From Pseudoduganella albidiflava (GTDB lineage: Bacteria > Pseudomonadota > Gammaproteobacteria > Burkholderiales > Burkholderiaceae_D), in contig NZ_CP036401.1 of assembly GCF_004322755.1 (NCBI RefSeq), positions 5,270,001 through 5,334,000 of the forward strand: a DNA stretch of 64,000 nt. The letters run 5' to 3'. Under the pieces are notes generated by a model that worked only from the letters and a program-made list of their open reading frames with translations, made no database searches and was not told where the DNA came from. Shown here piece after piece: positions 42,448-54,937 of this stretch. Made by a program: the position numbers and the translations under genes. Numbering within the stretch: the first letter of the stretch is position 1; each line of letters starts with the position of its first letter.

Positions 42448-43632
42448 CGGCTGCGGCACCGCAGGTCCGTCGAACGCGAAGACACGGCGCGACGCAACGG
42501 CGATCGCCACGACACCGAGAAGGCTGAGCGCCAACGCGGTGCGCAAGTCGGAGCGGTGCGCTACGAAGCCGACGATCACCGGCCCGACCAGCAAGCCCAC
42601 ATAGGCCAGGCGCGTGGTGATGGCCAGCCCGGTCGACGGCGATACGCCATTGGCCAGCGCGATGCGCCCGGCCGACGAGAACATCACCGGAATGATGTTC
42701 GCCACACCCAGCCCGCACACCAGGAATCCCGCCAGCGCGGTGGGCACCGCAGGCAGCAGCAGCGCCAATCCGAGCCCGGCGGCGCACAGCGCGCAACTGG
42801 CCACCACCAGCGCACCTTCGGAAAAGCGCGCCCGCACGGGATCGCCGGTGAAGCGCCCGGTTGCCATGCCGATCGAGAACGCGGCATAGCCGGCGCTGAC
42901 GAAACCGCCGCTGGCCATGGCGACGTCGCGCATGTACACGGCGGTCCAGTCGTACATCGCCCCTTCCACGATCAGCGCGAGAAAGGCCAGGCAACCCAGC
43001 ACGACCAGCTTGCGCCTGGCCGCCGGCGCCAATGGCTGGCTGCCATGCGCCCCACCATCTTCGCTCGCATGGGCCGCCGGTTCCGGCAGCAGCCAGCGGG
43101 CCGTCGACAGCGTCAGCACGGCGCACAGCGTGCACACGGCCGCCAGGTGCCACTGGTTCGGCCATTGCATCGCCTGCCAGCCGCTGGAGACGAGCGCGCC
43201 AAACATCCCGCCCAGGCTGAAGGCGCCGTGCAGCGAACCGATCACGGGGCGCTCGAAGGTCGCTTCGATCACGGCCGCCTGCGAGTTCGCGGCCACGTCG
43301 TTTACCGCGGACATGGCGCCGTACAAGGCCAGCCAGAACAGCAGCAGCGTGTACTGCGGCATCAGCAGGATGCCGAAGGCGGCGAGCGCCATCAGCACGC
43401 CACTGTTGACGGAGGCGCGCGCACTGCCCACCTTCGCGATCCACCGTCCGGCCCAGGCCATGATGAGGATGCCGCCCAGCGCGACCGACAGCATCGACAG
43501 GGACAGGTTGGCTTCGGACAGCGAAAATTTATCCTTGATGGTCGGCACGTGGGTTCCCCAGGAGGCGTAGATCACGCCATTGCAGAACAGCACGGACATG
43601 GCGGCGATACGGGCTTTGCCGAGGTCAGGCAT
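42436..43632 (-). CDS. MFS transporter
   Basis: A 398-residue protein with about 12 hydrophobic segments. It starts MPDLGKARIAAMSVLFCNGV with a strong AGGAGG 5 bp upstream, which rules out the longer open frame. Helices carry VIYASWGTHVPTIKDKF and GAMSAVNDVAANSQAAVIE. It resembles YbjJ-like inner-membrane proteins. No substrate can be assigned. Confidence 0.85.
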   Translation of the reverse strand: MPDLGKARIAAMSVLFCNGVIYASWGTHVPTIKDKFSLSEANLSLSMLSVALGGILIMAWAGRWIAKVGSARASVNSGVLMALAAFGILLMPQYTLLLFWLALYGAMSAVNDVAANSQAAVIEATFERPVIGSLHGAFSLGGMFGALVSSGWQAMQWPNQWHLAAVCTLCAVLTLSTARWLLPEPAAHASEDGGAHGSQPLAPAARRKLVVLGCLAFLALIVEGAMYDWTAVYMRDVAMASGGFVSAGYAAFSIGMATGRFTGDPVRARFSEGALVVASCALCAAGLGLALLLPAVPTALAGFLVCGLGVANIIPVMFSSAGRIALANGVSPSTGLAITTRLAYVGLLVGPVIVGFVAHRSDLRTALALSLLGVVAIAVASRRVFAFDGPAVPQPSRV

Positions 43633-43865
43633 CCAGGCCTCCTGGCTGATGGCGTGCAGCAGGCAGGGGTCGGGGAACGGGGCGATCTGGGTAATGCACG
43701 GTGTTGTAAGCCGAAGCTGCGAGTTTGTGTTGTAAATCGGTGATCGGGTTGGCTGCGCAGTGTAATCGATTGGCCGCGGGCGGGCCGGGCGGGACCTGAA
43801 GCGTGCGGCGTGGTGTAAGCTGATGACCGACAGCCGACGAGCCCGCAACACGCGAAAGGTCCACC

Positions 43866-44312
43866 ATGCAGCTGGTTCAATGCACTTCCACGGGCCAGAA
43901 TGGCTGGCTCGCCCTGCGGCGGCAGCTTTGGCCGGAAGGTTCTCCGGACGAACACCTGGCCGAGATGCAGGTTCTCCTCGATCAGCCGGGCAGGTTCTTC
44001 CAGCTGGTCGCGTATGAAGACGACAGGCAGCCGGCCGGCTTCGTGGAAGCCGCGCTGCGAACAGATTACGTCAACGGCACCGATACCTCGCCGGTGGCAT
44101 TCGTCGAAGGCATCTATGTCGCGCCTGCCTTCCGCCGGCACGGCATCGGCACCCTGCTGGTCGCCGCTGTCGTCACCTGGGCCAAGGCCTGCGCCTGCAC
44201 CGAACTGGCATCGGACGCCTTGCTCGATAACGCGGCCAGCCAGGCCATGCACCGCGCGCTGGGCTTCGAGGAGACCGAGCGCGTGGTGTTCTTCCGGAAG
44301 CTGATCCCGTAG
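43866..44312 (+). CDS. AAC(6')-I-like aminoglycoside acetyltransferase
   Basis: A 148-residue GNAT protein. WLALRRQLWPEGSPDEHLAE, RTDYVNGTDTSPVAFVEGIY, FRRHGIGTLLV and MHRALGFEETERVVFFRK match chromosomal AAC(6')-I enzymes closely from memory, including the length. Such enzymes acetylate the 6' amino group of kanamycin-type aminoglycosides with acetyl-CoA. AAAGGT precedes ATG. It lies alone next to the repeat cluster, with no integron or insertion sequence, so it looks like a core chromosomal gene. Whether it confers resistance is not shown. Confidence 0.85.
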   Translation: MQLVQCTSTGQNGWLALRRQLWPEGSPDEHLAEMQVLLDQPGRFFQLVAYEDDRQPAGFVEAALRTDYVNGTDTSPVAFVEGIYVAPAFRRHGIGTLLVAAVVTWAKACACTELASDALLDNAASQAMHRALGFEETERVVFFRKLIP

Positions 44313-44394
44313 CCAATCCCCGTCGATCGATGACTCTGGTGCCGGACATCCTTCGGATGTCGGACACCGGTCTTCCCATGCGTCTGGTCGCCCC

Positions 44395-44600
44395 AGAAAA
44401 CCGGGGACAGGCTCCGATTTCTTTCGAAAGGTTTCTGAAAACCGGGGACAGGCTCCGATTATTTTCGAAAGGTTTCCCGAAATCCGAGCCTGTCACTGGT
44501 TTCGTTGCCAGTTTCGCGACGAAATCGGAGCCTGTCCCCGGTTTCGCTGCAGGTTTCGCGGCGAAATCGGAGCCTGTCCCCGGTTTTTTCGGTAACAATT
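44395..44600. repeat. Inverted cluster of GGGGACAGGCTCCGATT repeats
   Basis: Two copies of GGGGACAGGCTCCGATT on the plus strand face three copies (one partial) of its complement AATCGGAGCCTGTCCCC. Spacers hold TTTCGAAAGG and TTTCGCGACGAAA palindromes. The whole cluster can form large hairpins downstream of the rRNA operon. Confidence 0.7.
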
Positions 44601-44616
44601 TGGGTGGCCAAAAGCA

Positions 44617-44651
44617 AAAAACCCCGCCAGCACACGCTAGCGGGGTTTTTC
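44617..44651 (-). terminator. Terminator after the 5S remnant
   Basis: Minus-strand stem CCCCGCTAGC/GCTGGCGGGG with A and T runs on either side. It follows the truncated 5S copy. Confidence 0.8.
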
Positions 44652-44655
44652 TATG

Positions 44656-44730
44656 TAACAGCCTGACGATAACCTACTTTCACACTGGTTGCAGCACTAT
44701 CATCGGCGCAAAGTCGTTTCACGGTCCTGT
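44656..44730 (-). pseudogene. Truncated 5S rRNA copy
   Basis: 75 bases are identical to the 3' portion of the complete 5S gene (44864-44938 on the plus strand). Identity stops abruptly after CACGGTCCTGT and the rest of the gene is missing. It lies 130 bp downstream of the true 5S and its terminator, with its own terminator after it, so it looks like a partial tandem duplication. Confidence 0.9.
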
Positions 44731-44826
44731 GAGTGGAGCGAGGTCGGGCAGTGCCCGGCCGAGCAAAAAAACCCGCGACCCGGAGCCAAGTTCGCGGCGT
44801 ATTACAAAGCAGGAAGCACAAATGAC

Positions 44827-44857
44827 AAAAGCCCACCAGATCACTGGTGGGCTTTTC
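44827..44857 (-). terminator. rRNA operon terminator
   Basis: Stem GCCCACCAG/CTGGTGGGC with TTTT on the minus strand, directly after the 5S gene. Confidence 0.9.
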
Positions 44858-44868
44858 TCGGTATAACA

Positions 44869-44983
44869 GCCTGACGATAACCTACTTTCACACTGGTTGC
44901 AGCACTATCATCGGCGCAAAGTCGTTTCACGGTCCTGTTCGGGATGGGAAGGGGTGGGACCGACTTGCTATGGTCATCAGGCA
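44869..44983 (-). rRNA. rrf: 5S ribosomal RNA
   Basis: About 115 nt. The minus-strand gene begins TGCCTGATGACCATAGCAAG and includes CCCATCCCGAACAGGACCG and the 3' end complementary to the start (CGTCAGGCT). It is last in the operon. Ends are approximate. Confidence 0.95.
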
Positions 44984-45110
44984 TGACTTGTACGCAGTGC
45001 CGTCCCCTGTGGGGCAACGTCACTGCTCAATCCGGAAGAAGTAAAGCGAGGGTAACTCTCATCAAAGAGTAAATGCGAGGAATCATCATGATTCATAACC
45101 GTCAAGGTTA

Positions 45111-48003
<2,893 letters not shown>

Positions 48004-48133
48004 CTATAACCTTGACGGCTATAGCACAAGCATTTACTACTGTGTTTGATGAGTTTTTGTATGCGTTCCTTTCGGAACACTACCCTAAGTGTATTCATTG
48101 CTGAATACGCTTAATAAAACTTTACTTCTTCCA

Positions 48134-48147
48134 GATTGTTAAAGAAC
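48134..48147 (-). promoter_or_regulatory. boxA-like antitermination site in the 16S-23S spacer
   Basis: Minus-strand GTTCTTTAACAATC, between tRNA-Ala and 23S. The same core occurs upstream of 16S at 50163-50175. Such sites recruit the Nus complex in rRNA operons. Confidence 0.7.
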
Positions 48148-48218
48148 GAAACAGCAGTGATCTCTAAAAGATCAAATTTAAACCGCAGGGCTTAGATTTG
48201 ATTTCTTAACAGAAGCGA

Positions 48219-48294
48219 TGGTGGAGGATGACGGGATCGAACCGACGACCCCCTGCTTGCAAAGCAGGTGCTCTCCCAGCTGAGCTAATCCCCC
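48219..48294 (-). tRNA. tRNA-Ala (TGC)
   Basis: 76 nt with CCA encoded. GGGGGATTAGCTCAGCTGGG starts the cloverleaf; the anticodon loop CTTTGCAAG reads TGC. It lies in the 16S-23S spacer. Confidence 0.97.
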
Positions 48295-48301
48295 GTGTTC
48301 G

Positions 48302-48378
48302 TGGTGGGTCTGGTTGGGCTCGAACCAACGACCCCCGCGTTATCAACACGGTGCTCTAACCAGCTGAGCTACAGACCC
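48302..48378 (-). tRNA. tRNA-Ile (GAT)
   Basis: 77 nt with CCA encoded. It starts GGGTCTGTAGCTCAGCTGG and the anticodon loop TTGATAA reads GAT. It lies 7 bp upstream of tRNA-Ala in the spacer. Confidence 0.97.
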
Positions 48379-48456
48379 GCGCGCTTCTACTGTTTCTCTA
48401 ACAACAGCCGATAAGTGTGAGCGTTTGATGCACGATCTTGCGATCAGTGCCGACTC

Positions 48457-49989
<1,533 letters not shown>

Positions 49990-50162
49990 TAATCTCTGTT
50001 TTTCCGATACTGCTATCGGAGGTCACTTACTCAAATAACTGACGAACTATCGTTAGATAGTCACGTTTATTACTTGTGTAAGCGTTTGATGCTATATATT
50101 TTGAGCTATCTGAACCGAAGTTCAGGGCACATCACATCAAACGCCCACACTTATCGACTGTT

Positions 50163-50175
50163 GATTGTTAAAGAA
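50163..50175 (-). promoter_or_regulatory. boxA-like antitermination site in the rRNA leader
   Basis: Minus-strand TTCTTTAACAATC, about 175 bp before 16S. It matches the spacer copy. Confidence 0.7.
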
Positions 50176-50371
50176 TTCTGCCCTTGAAGGCTTGCTGCGG
50201 ATCGGGTGAACTTTCGTTCTATCCGTCGACAAATCGTTGTGTTTGTCAGCAGCAGAGAAGCGAGATTATCAGGTGTTTCGTGCATCTCGTCAACCCCTCA
50301 GTTTCCAGCCTCAGTATCCATCCCTGCGCTTTCCACCGCTCGCTGCGTCGTTGTTCGCTGCGAGGGACAGA

Positions 50372-50400
50372 ACTATAGCAAAGCCGATTCGACTCTGCAA
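50372..50400 (-). promoter_or_regulatory. rRNA operon promoter
   Basis: Minus-strand -35 TTGCAG and -10 TATAGT with a 17-bp spacer. It lies about 380 bp upstream of 16S, a usual leader length. Confidence 0.75.
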
Positions 50401-50677
50401 TACCCCCGCATTCATTTCGCTACCCTTGCCATAAAGAGATGCGCTTTATGCAAGAACCCCGCTCGCGCATTATCTGGTTCGCCAGCGCGGCGACAAGCGG
50501 CGTAACGCAGGGACCCGGAGTAGCCATTGCCATCCAGCCGATCAGCCAAGCGCGCAACTTTGCGCTTATAGGGCCAAGCCGCGGCTATTACCGAAGTTGC
50601 AATTAAGTTATCATCCTCCTGCAAACCAGAGGATGCGCATTCGCCTTCCCTTTCATAGCCACACCAACGTGCACCGA
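50401..50677. other. Gap between the rRNA promoter and the sigma factor gene
   Basis: 277 bp of divergent promoter region. It holds short GC-rich inverted repeats (GCCAGCGCGGCGAC side, CGCGCAACTTTGCGC at about 50551) and no gene. No GTAACC-type sigma site is seen, so autoregulation of the sigma gene by the same promoter motif is not supported here. Confidence 0.4.
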
Positions 50678-51238
50678 ATGTCCCCTCGAGCGGCCCTGCA
50701 AACTACGGAAACGCACTTGAAGGCCCTGATATCGAAGGGAATGGAAGGCAATGATGCCGCTTACCGCCTGTTCCTGCAGACCGCCGCCACCCACCTGCGT
50801 GCATTCCTGCGGCGGCGCATGCAGAAATGGCCGGATGAGGTGGAAGACCTCGTCCAGGAATCGCTGCTGGCGATCCACAACCAGCGCCACACCTATGACC
50901 CGGCGGCGCCGCTGACGTCCTGGATGTATGCGATCACCAAGTACAAGCTGATAGACTGGATGCGCCGCCATGCCCGCCAGGATGCGCTCAACGATCCGCT
51001 CGACGACGAGCATGAACTGTTTTCCAGCGCGGCATCGGATGCGGCGGATGCCGGTCGCGACTTGAACAAGGTGCTCACCTTGCTGCCCGAGCAGCAACGC
51101 GCGGCGATCCTGCACACCAAGGTGGATGGCTGGTCGGTGCGGGAAACCGCCACCGCGCTACGTATCTCGGAAGCCAGCGTGAAGGTGGCGGTGCACCGGG
51201 GCCTGAAGGCGCTTGCGGAAAAACTACGGATCAAATAA
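50678..51238 (+). CDS. ECF RNA polymerase sigma factor
   Basis: A 186-residue sigma-70-family factor lacking regions 1 and 3. Region 2 includes VEDLVQESLLAIHNQRHTYD and SWMYAITKYKLIDWMRRHA; region 4 includes LPEQQRAAILHTKVDGWSVR and SEASVKVAVHRGLKALAE. It forms a one-base overlap (TAATG) with a DUF1109/NrsF anti-sigma gene, the arrangement of the SigF/NrsF group. ATG at 50678 is used; an ATG at 50633 is possible. It probably drives the spondin gene at 52303. Confidence 0.88.
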   Translation: MSPRAALQTTETHLKALISKGMEGNDAAYRLFLQTAATHLRAFLRRRMQKWPDEVEDLVQESLLAIHNQRHTYDPAAPLTSWMYAITKYKLIDWMRRHARQDALNDPLDDEHELFSSAASDAADAGRDLNKVLTLLPEQQRAAILHTKVDGWSVRETATALRISEASVKVAVHRGLKALAEKLRIK

Positions 51239-51873
51239 TGCAAACCGACGATTTGATAGCGATGCTCGCAAAGGATGGCGCCGTGCACCGGCGCCCTTCC
51301 CTGCTCACGTGGACGCCGGTGGCCATGGCCGCGGTGCTGAGCGCGGTACTGATGGCGGCCACGCTGGGCGTGAGGCCACACCTGGAACAGTGGGCCGGCG
51401 CACCGCTTTTCTGGCTCAAGTGTGCCTTCGTTGCCGCCCTTGCCACCGCTGGCCTGCGAGCGGTCAGCATCGCGGCCATTCCCGGAGCCCGCTTCGGCGG
51501 CCTGCCCTGGCTGCTGGCAGCCCCGCTGGTCGTGATGGCGATCGCCGCCGCGGCCACGCTGCTCGTTGCCGACACGGGCACCCGCGCGCAGCAGTTCTGG
51601 GGCAGCACGTGGCGCAGTTGCCCATTCCTGATTGCGCTGCTGGCACTGCCGATCTTCGCGGCGATGCTGAACGTGATGCGCGGGCTCGCCCCCACCCGGC
51701 TCCGGCTTGCAGGTGCCATTGCCGGCTTCGCGGCGGGCGCCACGGCGGCGCTGCTGTACTGCCTGCATTGCCCGGAACTGGCGCCGAGCTTCGTGGCGTT
51801 CTGGTACCTGCTGGGCATCCTGATCCCTACCGCCGTGGGCGCCCTCATCGGCCGTGCGGTACTGGCCTGGTAG
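51238..51873 (+). CDS. DUF1109/NrsF-family anti-sigma factor
   Basis: A 211-residue inner-membrane protein with about six transmembrane helices. It opens MQTDDLIAMLAKDGAVHRRP, the short cytosolic tip typical of the family, and has LRSC-like cysteine spots (WRSCPFLIALL, LYCLHCPELAPSF). NrsF proteins hold the cognate ECF sigma factor at the membrane until a stress, such as metals or oxidation acting on cysteines, releases it. The overlapped start makes co-translation with the sigma factor likely. Confidence 0.88.
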   Translation: MQTDDLIAMLAKDGAVHRRPSLLTWTPVAMAAVLSAVLMAATLGVRPHLEQWAGAPLFWLKCAFVAALATAGLRAVSIAAIPGARFGGLPWLLAAPLVVMAIAAAATLLVADTGTRAQQFWGSTWRSCPFLIALLALPIFAAMLNVMRGLAPTRLRLAGAIAGFAAGATAALLYCLHCPELAPSFVAFWYLLGILIPTAVGALIGRAVLAW

Positions 51874-51912
51874 GCCGCCTTCTCCATTCGAGAAAATCCG
51901 TACCCGGCGGTA

Positions 51913-52115
51913 ATGCCGTTAAGTTAAGCATTACCCGAAGCATTGAAAGCGCATGCATTCACCCCAATGGCGAAGGGCTGGGGTCAGGAGGGAGTGCTGG
52001 CCTGCATGCCAGCACCGTTCCGCAGGCGCGAAGCATGCTTCGCGAAACCCCTGCTTCACCCCGGCGGGTCTGACCCCGGAATCTGCCTTTGGGGGTGGGC
52101 TTATCTGAACGGCAT
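51913..52115. mobile_element. MITE-like element, copy 2
   Basis: The left end ATGCCGTTAAGTTAAG is identical to copy 1; the right end CTTATCTGAACGGCAT has two changes. Internal palindromes include GTGCTGG...CCAGCAC around CTGCATG and GCGAAGCATGCTTCGC. TA precedes the left end and follows the right end. It lies between the anti-sigma gene and the spondin gene without touching the promoter at 52181. Confidence 0.8.
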
Positions 52116-52180
52116 TAGCACCCGGCATTGACCTCAACGAAGGGCGAACCGCGCCTTCAAAAAAATATTTGCATTCCCTT

Positions 52181-52206
52181 GTAACCATTCGGTGCGTGCC
52201 GGCGAA
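52181..52206 (+). promoter_or_regulatory. SigF-type ECF promoter before the spondin gene
   Basis: GTAACC (52181-52186) and CGAA (52203-52206) are separated by exactly 16 bp. From memory this is the promoter pattern of Caulobacter SigF, whose anti-sigma factor is also NrsF/DUF1109. It lies 97 bp before the spondin ATG. Confidence 0.7.
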
Positions 52207-52302
52207 TTCACTTGCGTCGGCAGTTTTCCCGCATCCGGATGCGGCCGGCAGCAGCAGCTCCCTCAACCGCCGGTCCCCGGCACTGCCATGCAAAGGAATG
52301 TC

Positions 52303-53139
52303 ATGAACAAGTTTTTCGCTTTCGGTGAACGCGTCGCGCCTGCCTCTTCCACCACCGCCCAGTCCACTCCCGCGGCACGCCAGCCAGCACTGCGTGCAGG
52401 CGTCACCCTCGCGTGCGCGCTCGCGGCGTCGGGTGCGGCGGTGCCCGTGCACGCGGACGAAGCGGACATGAAATCCCCCGCCGGAATCCGCCCGCTCAGC
52501 GTTACCGTCAGCGTCACCAACCTCACGCATGCGACCTGGTTCGCGCCGATCCTGGTGGCCGCGCACCCTGCCACGTACACCGCTTTTACGGAAGGCAAAC
52601 CGGCAACGCCGGAACTGCAGGCACTGGCCGAGATCGGCGACATCGCACCACTGGCGGAACGCCTGCCGGCCGGCTCGGTCGCCGTGCTGAACCCCGCCAA
52701 CGGCCCGCTCAAGCCAGGAGACACCGCCACGACGAAGCTTCCCCCTCGCAAGGGCACTCTCGACACCCGCCTGTCCATCCTCGCGATGCTGGTGCCCACC
52801 AACGATGCCTTTACGGCCCTGAACGCGATCGAGATTCCGACCAAGCCGGGCAAGTATGTGTACACGCTCAATGGCTATGATGCCGGCACGGAGGCCAACA
52901 ACGAAGCGCAGGCCAGCGCCCCCGGCGTCGGTCAACCGGGCCTGGGACTGCCGCCATTCCTCGACGATGCACCGGACCTCCATCGTGGCGCGCCGGGCTT
53001 TGCCAATACCAGGGCAGAGGGATATGTGCATGTGCACCGTGGCATCGTGGGCAGCGCTGCGGACGGCGACAGTGTGCTGGACCACACCACTTACCGGTGG
53101 ATGAACCCCGTGGCGCGCGTAACGCTCATCGTCAGGTAA
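52303..53139 (+). CDS. Spondin-domain exported protein
   Basis: A 278-residue protein. A hydrophobic signal (LRAGVTLACALAASGAAVPVHADE) sits near residues 30-53. The spondin_N-like domain reads VSVTNLTHATWFAPILVAAH, SVAVLNPANGPLKPGDTATT and LDTRLSILAMLVPTNDAFTA, ending with a beta segment and VHRGIVGS. Bacterial members are extracellular or periplasmic with unclear roles. AAAGGA precedes ATG. It is the likely target of the sigma factor upstream. Confidence 0.85.
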   Translation: MNKFFAFGERVAPASSTTAQSTPAARQPALRAGVTLACALAASGAAVPVHADEADMKSPAGIRPLSVTVSVTNLTHATWFAPILVAAHPATYTAFTEGKPATPELQALAEIGDIAPLAERLPAGSVAVLNPANGPLKPGDTATTKLPPRKGTLDTRLSILAMLVPTNDAFTALNAIEIPTKPGKYVYTLNGYDAGTEANNEAQASAPGVGQPGLGLPPFLDDAPDLHRGAPGFANTRAEGYVHVHRGIVGSAADGDSVLDHTTYRWMNPVARVTLIVR

Positions 53140-53367
53140 GCAGAACCCGAGGCGGGCGTCCGGACGATCGGACGCTCGTCGTATCCGGAATGGAGCAGCA
53201 GTGGAGCAGCAGTAAAGCAGCAGCGCGATGCACCCTCGAGGTCGAGCCGAGGGTGCAACGGGAACGCAGCAAGGGGAAATGCAGGAAGGGGGAAGCGTGC
53301 CGCAGCGGCGGGTTTCAGCCGCCAGGCAGCGCGGCGCGGCCAGGCAGCCGCGCCGCGAAGTGGAACC

Positions 53368-53739
53368 TTAGAACATGAACACCGTGTAGCCATCCGCCGC
53401 GATGCGCGCAATGCTCGGCAAGCCGGAAGTCCCCGGCACGCTGTTGTCCGTGATCAGGTCGAAGCCCGCCTTCTCCGCTTCCTCGCGGGCGCCGAACACG
53501 TCGGCGCAGCCGCACGAAATGCCCACCACCCGGTCTTCCACCTCCTTGTACAGCGCATGCACCGGGTGCGCCGGATTGGCCAGCACGCCCGGCCAGCGCG
53601 TGCCCGTGCCCTGGAAATAGATGCCGACTTCCGTGTCCTTCTGCTTGAAGTCGTAGGCGGCGGCAAGCCCGTTGAACATGCGGCCCAGTGCTTCTTCGCC
53701 TGCTTTCGGATCGGAGAGGATGATGATGGCAGCTTTCAT
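53368..53739 (-). CDS. DsrE-family protein
   Basis: A 123-residue Rossmann-like protein. It begins MKAAIIILSDPKAGEEALGR and contains GISCGCADVFGAREEAEKAG, where the cysteines could be sulfur-carrying. The DsrE/YchN fold is used in sulfur transfer. AGGGAA precedes ATG at 53739. The gap of about 130 bp to the LysR gene and same strand give weak linkage to that regulator. Confidence 0.8.
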   Translation of the reverse strand: MKAAIIILSDPKAGEEALGRMFNGLAAAYDFKQKDTEVGIYFQGTGTRWPGVLANPAHPVHALYKEVEDRVVGISCGCADVFGAREEAEKAGFDLITDNSVPGTSGLPSIARIAADGYTVFMF

Positions 53740-53871
53740 GGTGTTCCCTTCTAGGTCTGGCCCGCCGCGGTGTGCAGCGGATGAGGCCATTCTAGGGAGC
53801 CGCAAAACGCATGGAAACTACGCCAGCTTCAATTGATTATTGCGCCAGGCGAAATAGTCGCATGGACAAAC

Positions 53872-54771
53872 TCATTGTAGATGCTGGTGCGCCCGCAGGT
53901 GCTCGGCCAGCAGGTCGATGAACTTGCGCACCTTGGATGAACCGAACTTGCTTTCCCGGTGCACCAGGTGCACCGGCCACGGTGCTTCCTCGTAGTCGGC
54001 AAGGATGATCCGCAGCCTGTCCGCCTTGACGTCCTCGGCCACCTGGTAGGACAGCAGCCGGCAGATGCCCAGGCCGGAAACGGCGGCCTCGATGGCCGCG
54101 TCGTTGCTCGATACCGTGAGGCGGGGCCGCAGCCGCACCAGCGTGGGGTCGTCGACGGCGCCGAACTTCCATTCCACCCGCGGCGAGATGCCGGCGGCGG
54201 CGACGATGGTGTGGCGCAGCAGGTCGGCCGGATGCTGCGGCATGCCGTGCCGCGCCAGGTAGTCCGGCGCGGCGCACAGCACGCGGCGCACCTGGCCCAC
54301 GCGCAGCGCCTTCAGGCTGGAATCGGGCAGGTGGCCGATGCGCACCGCCACGTCGATGCCTTCGTCGACCAGGTTCACCACGCGGTCCAGGAACAGGGCC
54401 GAAACCTCCACCTGGGGAAACTCGTTCAGGTAGCGCAGGATGCACGGCATCACGAACATCTTCCCGAACAGGACGGACGCCGTCACCGACAGGTTGCCCT
54501 TCGGCGCGGAATTGACCCCGGCCGCCGCTTCGTTGGCTTCCTCGATGCTGGCCAGGATACTGCGCGAGTCGTCCAGGTAGCGCTGGCCCGCCTCGGTGAG
54601 CCGCACGTTGCGGGTGGTGCGCATCAGCAGGCGCACGCCCAGCTGTTCCTCCAGCCCGGCGATGGCGCGTGTCACGGCGGCCGGCGACAGGTCGAGGCGG
54701 CGCGCCGCCGCGGCGAAGCCTTCTTCCTCGCCGACGGCCACGAACACATTCATCAAGTGGACCTGGTCCAT
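53872..54771 (-). CDS. LysR-family transcriptional regulator
   Basis: A 299-residue regulator. The DNA-binding helix-turn-helix includes EEEGFAAAARRLDLSPAAVT and RAIAGLEEQLGVRLLMR. The effector domain has LSVTASVLFGKMFVMPCILR and VNLVDEGIDVAVRIGHLPDS. GGAGAA precedes ATG. It is divergent from the PNPOx-like/VanB-like pair (167-bp gap), so it is the likely regulator of that operon. Confidence 0.92.
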   Translation of the reverse strand: MDQVHLMNVFVAVGEEEGFAAAARRLDLSPAAVTRAIAGLEEQLGVRLLMRTTRNVRLTEAGQRYLDDSRSILASIEEANEAAAGVNSAPKGNLSVTASVLFGKMFVMPCILRYLNEFPQVEVSALFLDRVVNLVDEGIDVAVRIGHLPDSSLKALRVGQVRRVLCAAPDYLARHGMPQHPADLLRHTIVAAAGISPRVEWKFGAVDDPTLVRLRPRLTVSSNDAAIEAAVSGLGICRLLSYQVAEDVKADRLRIILADYEEAPWPVHLVHRESKFGSSKVRKFIDLLAEHLRAHQHLQ

Positions 54772-54937
54772 GCATTTCTCCCCGCGAAATAATGTGTTGC
54801 GTCGAATGGCCATTCCGGCAGAGCCCATTATTTCGCAGAATAGTGTCACCAGCAATCGATAAGCCGGATTCCCACCGCAGCTCTACACAATTGGAGAGAA
54901 AATGCGGAGAGCACCCCGGCATGACCAGGAGAAGACC

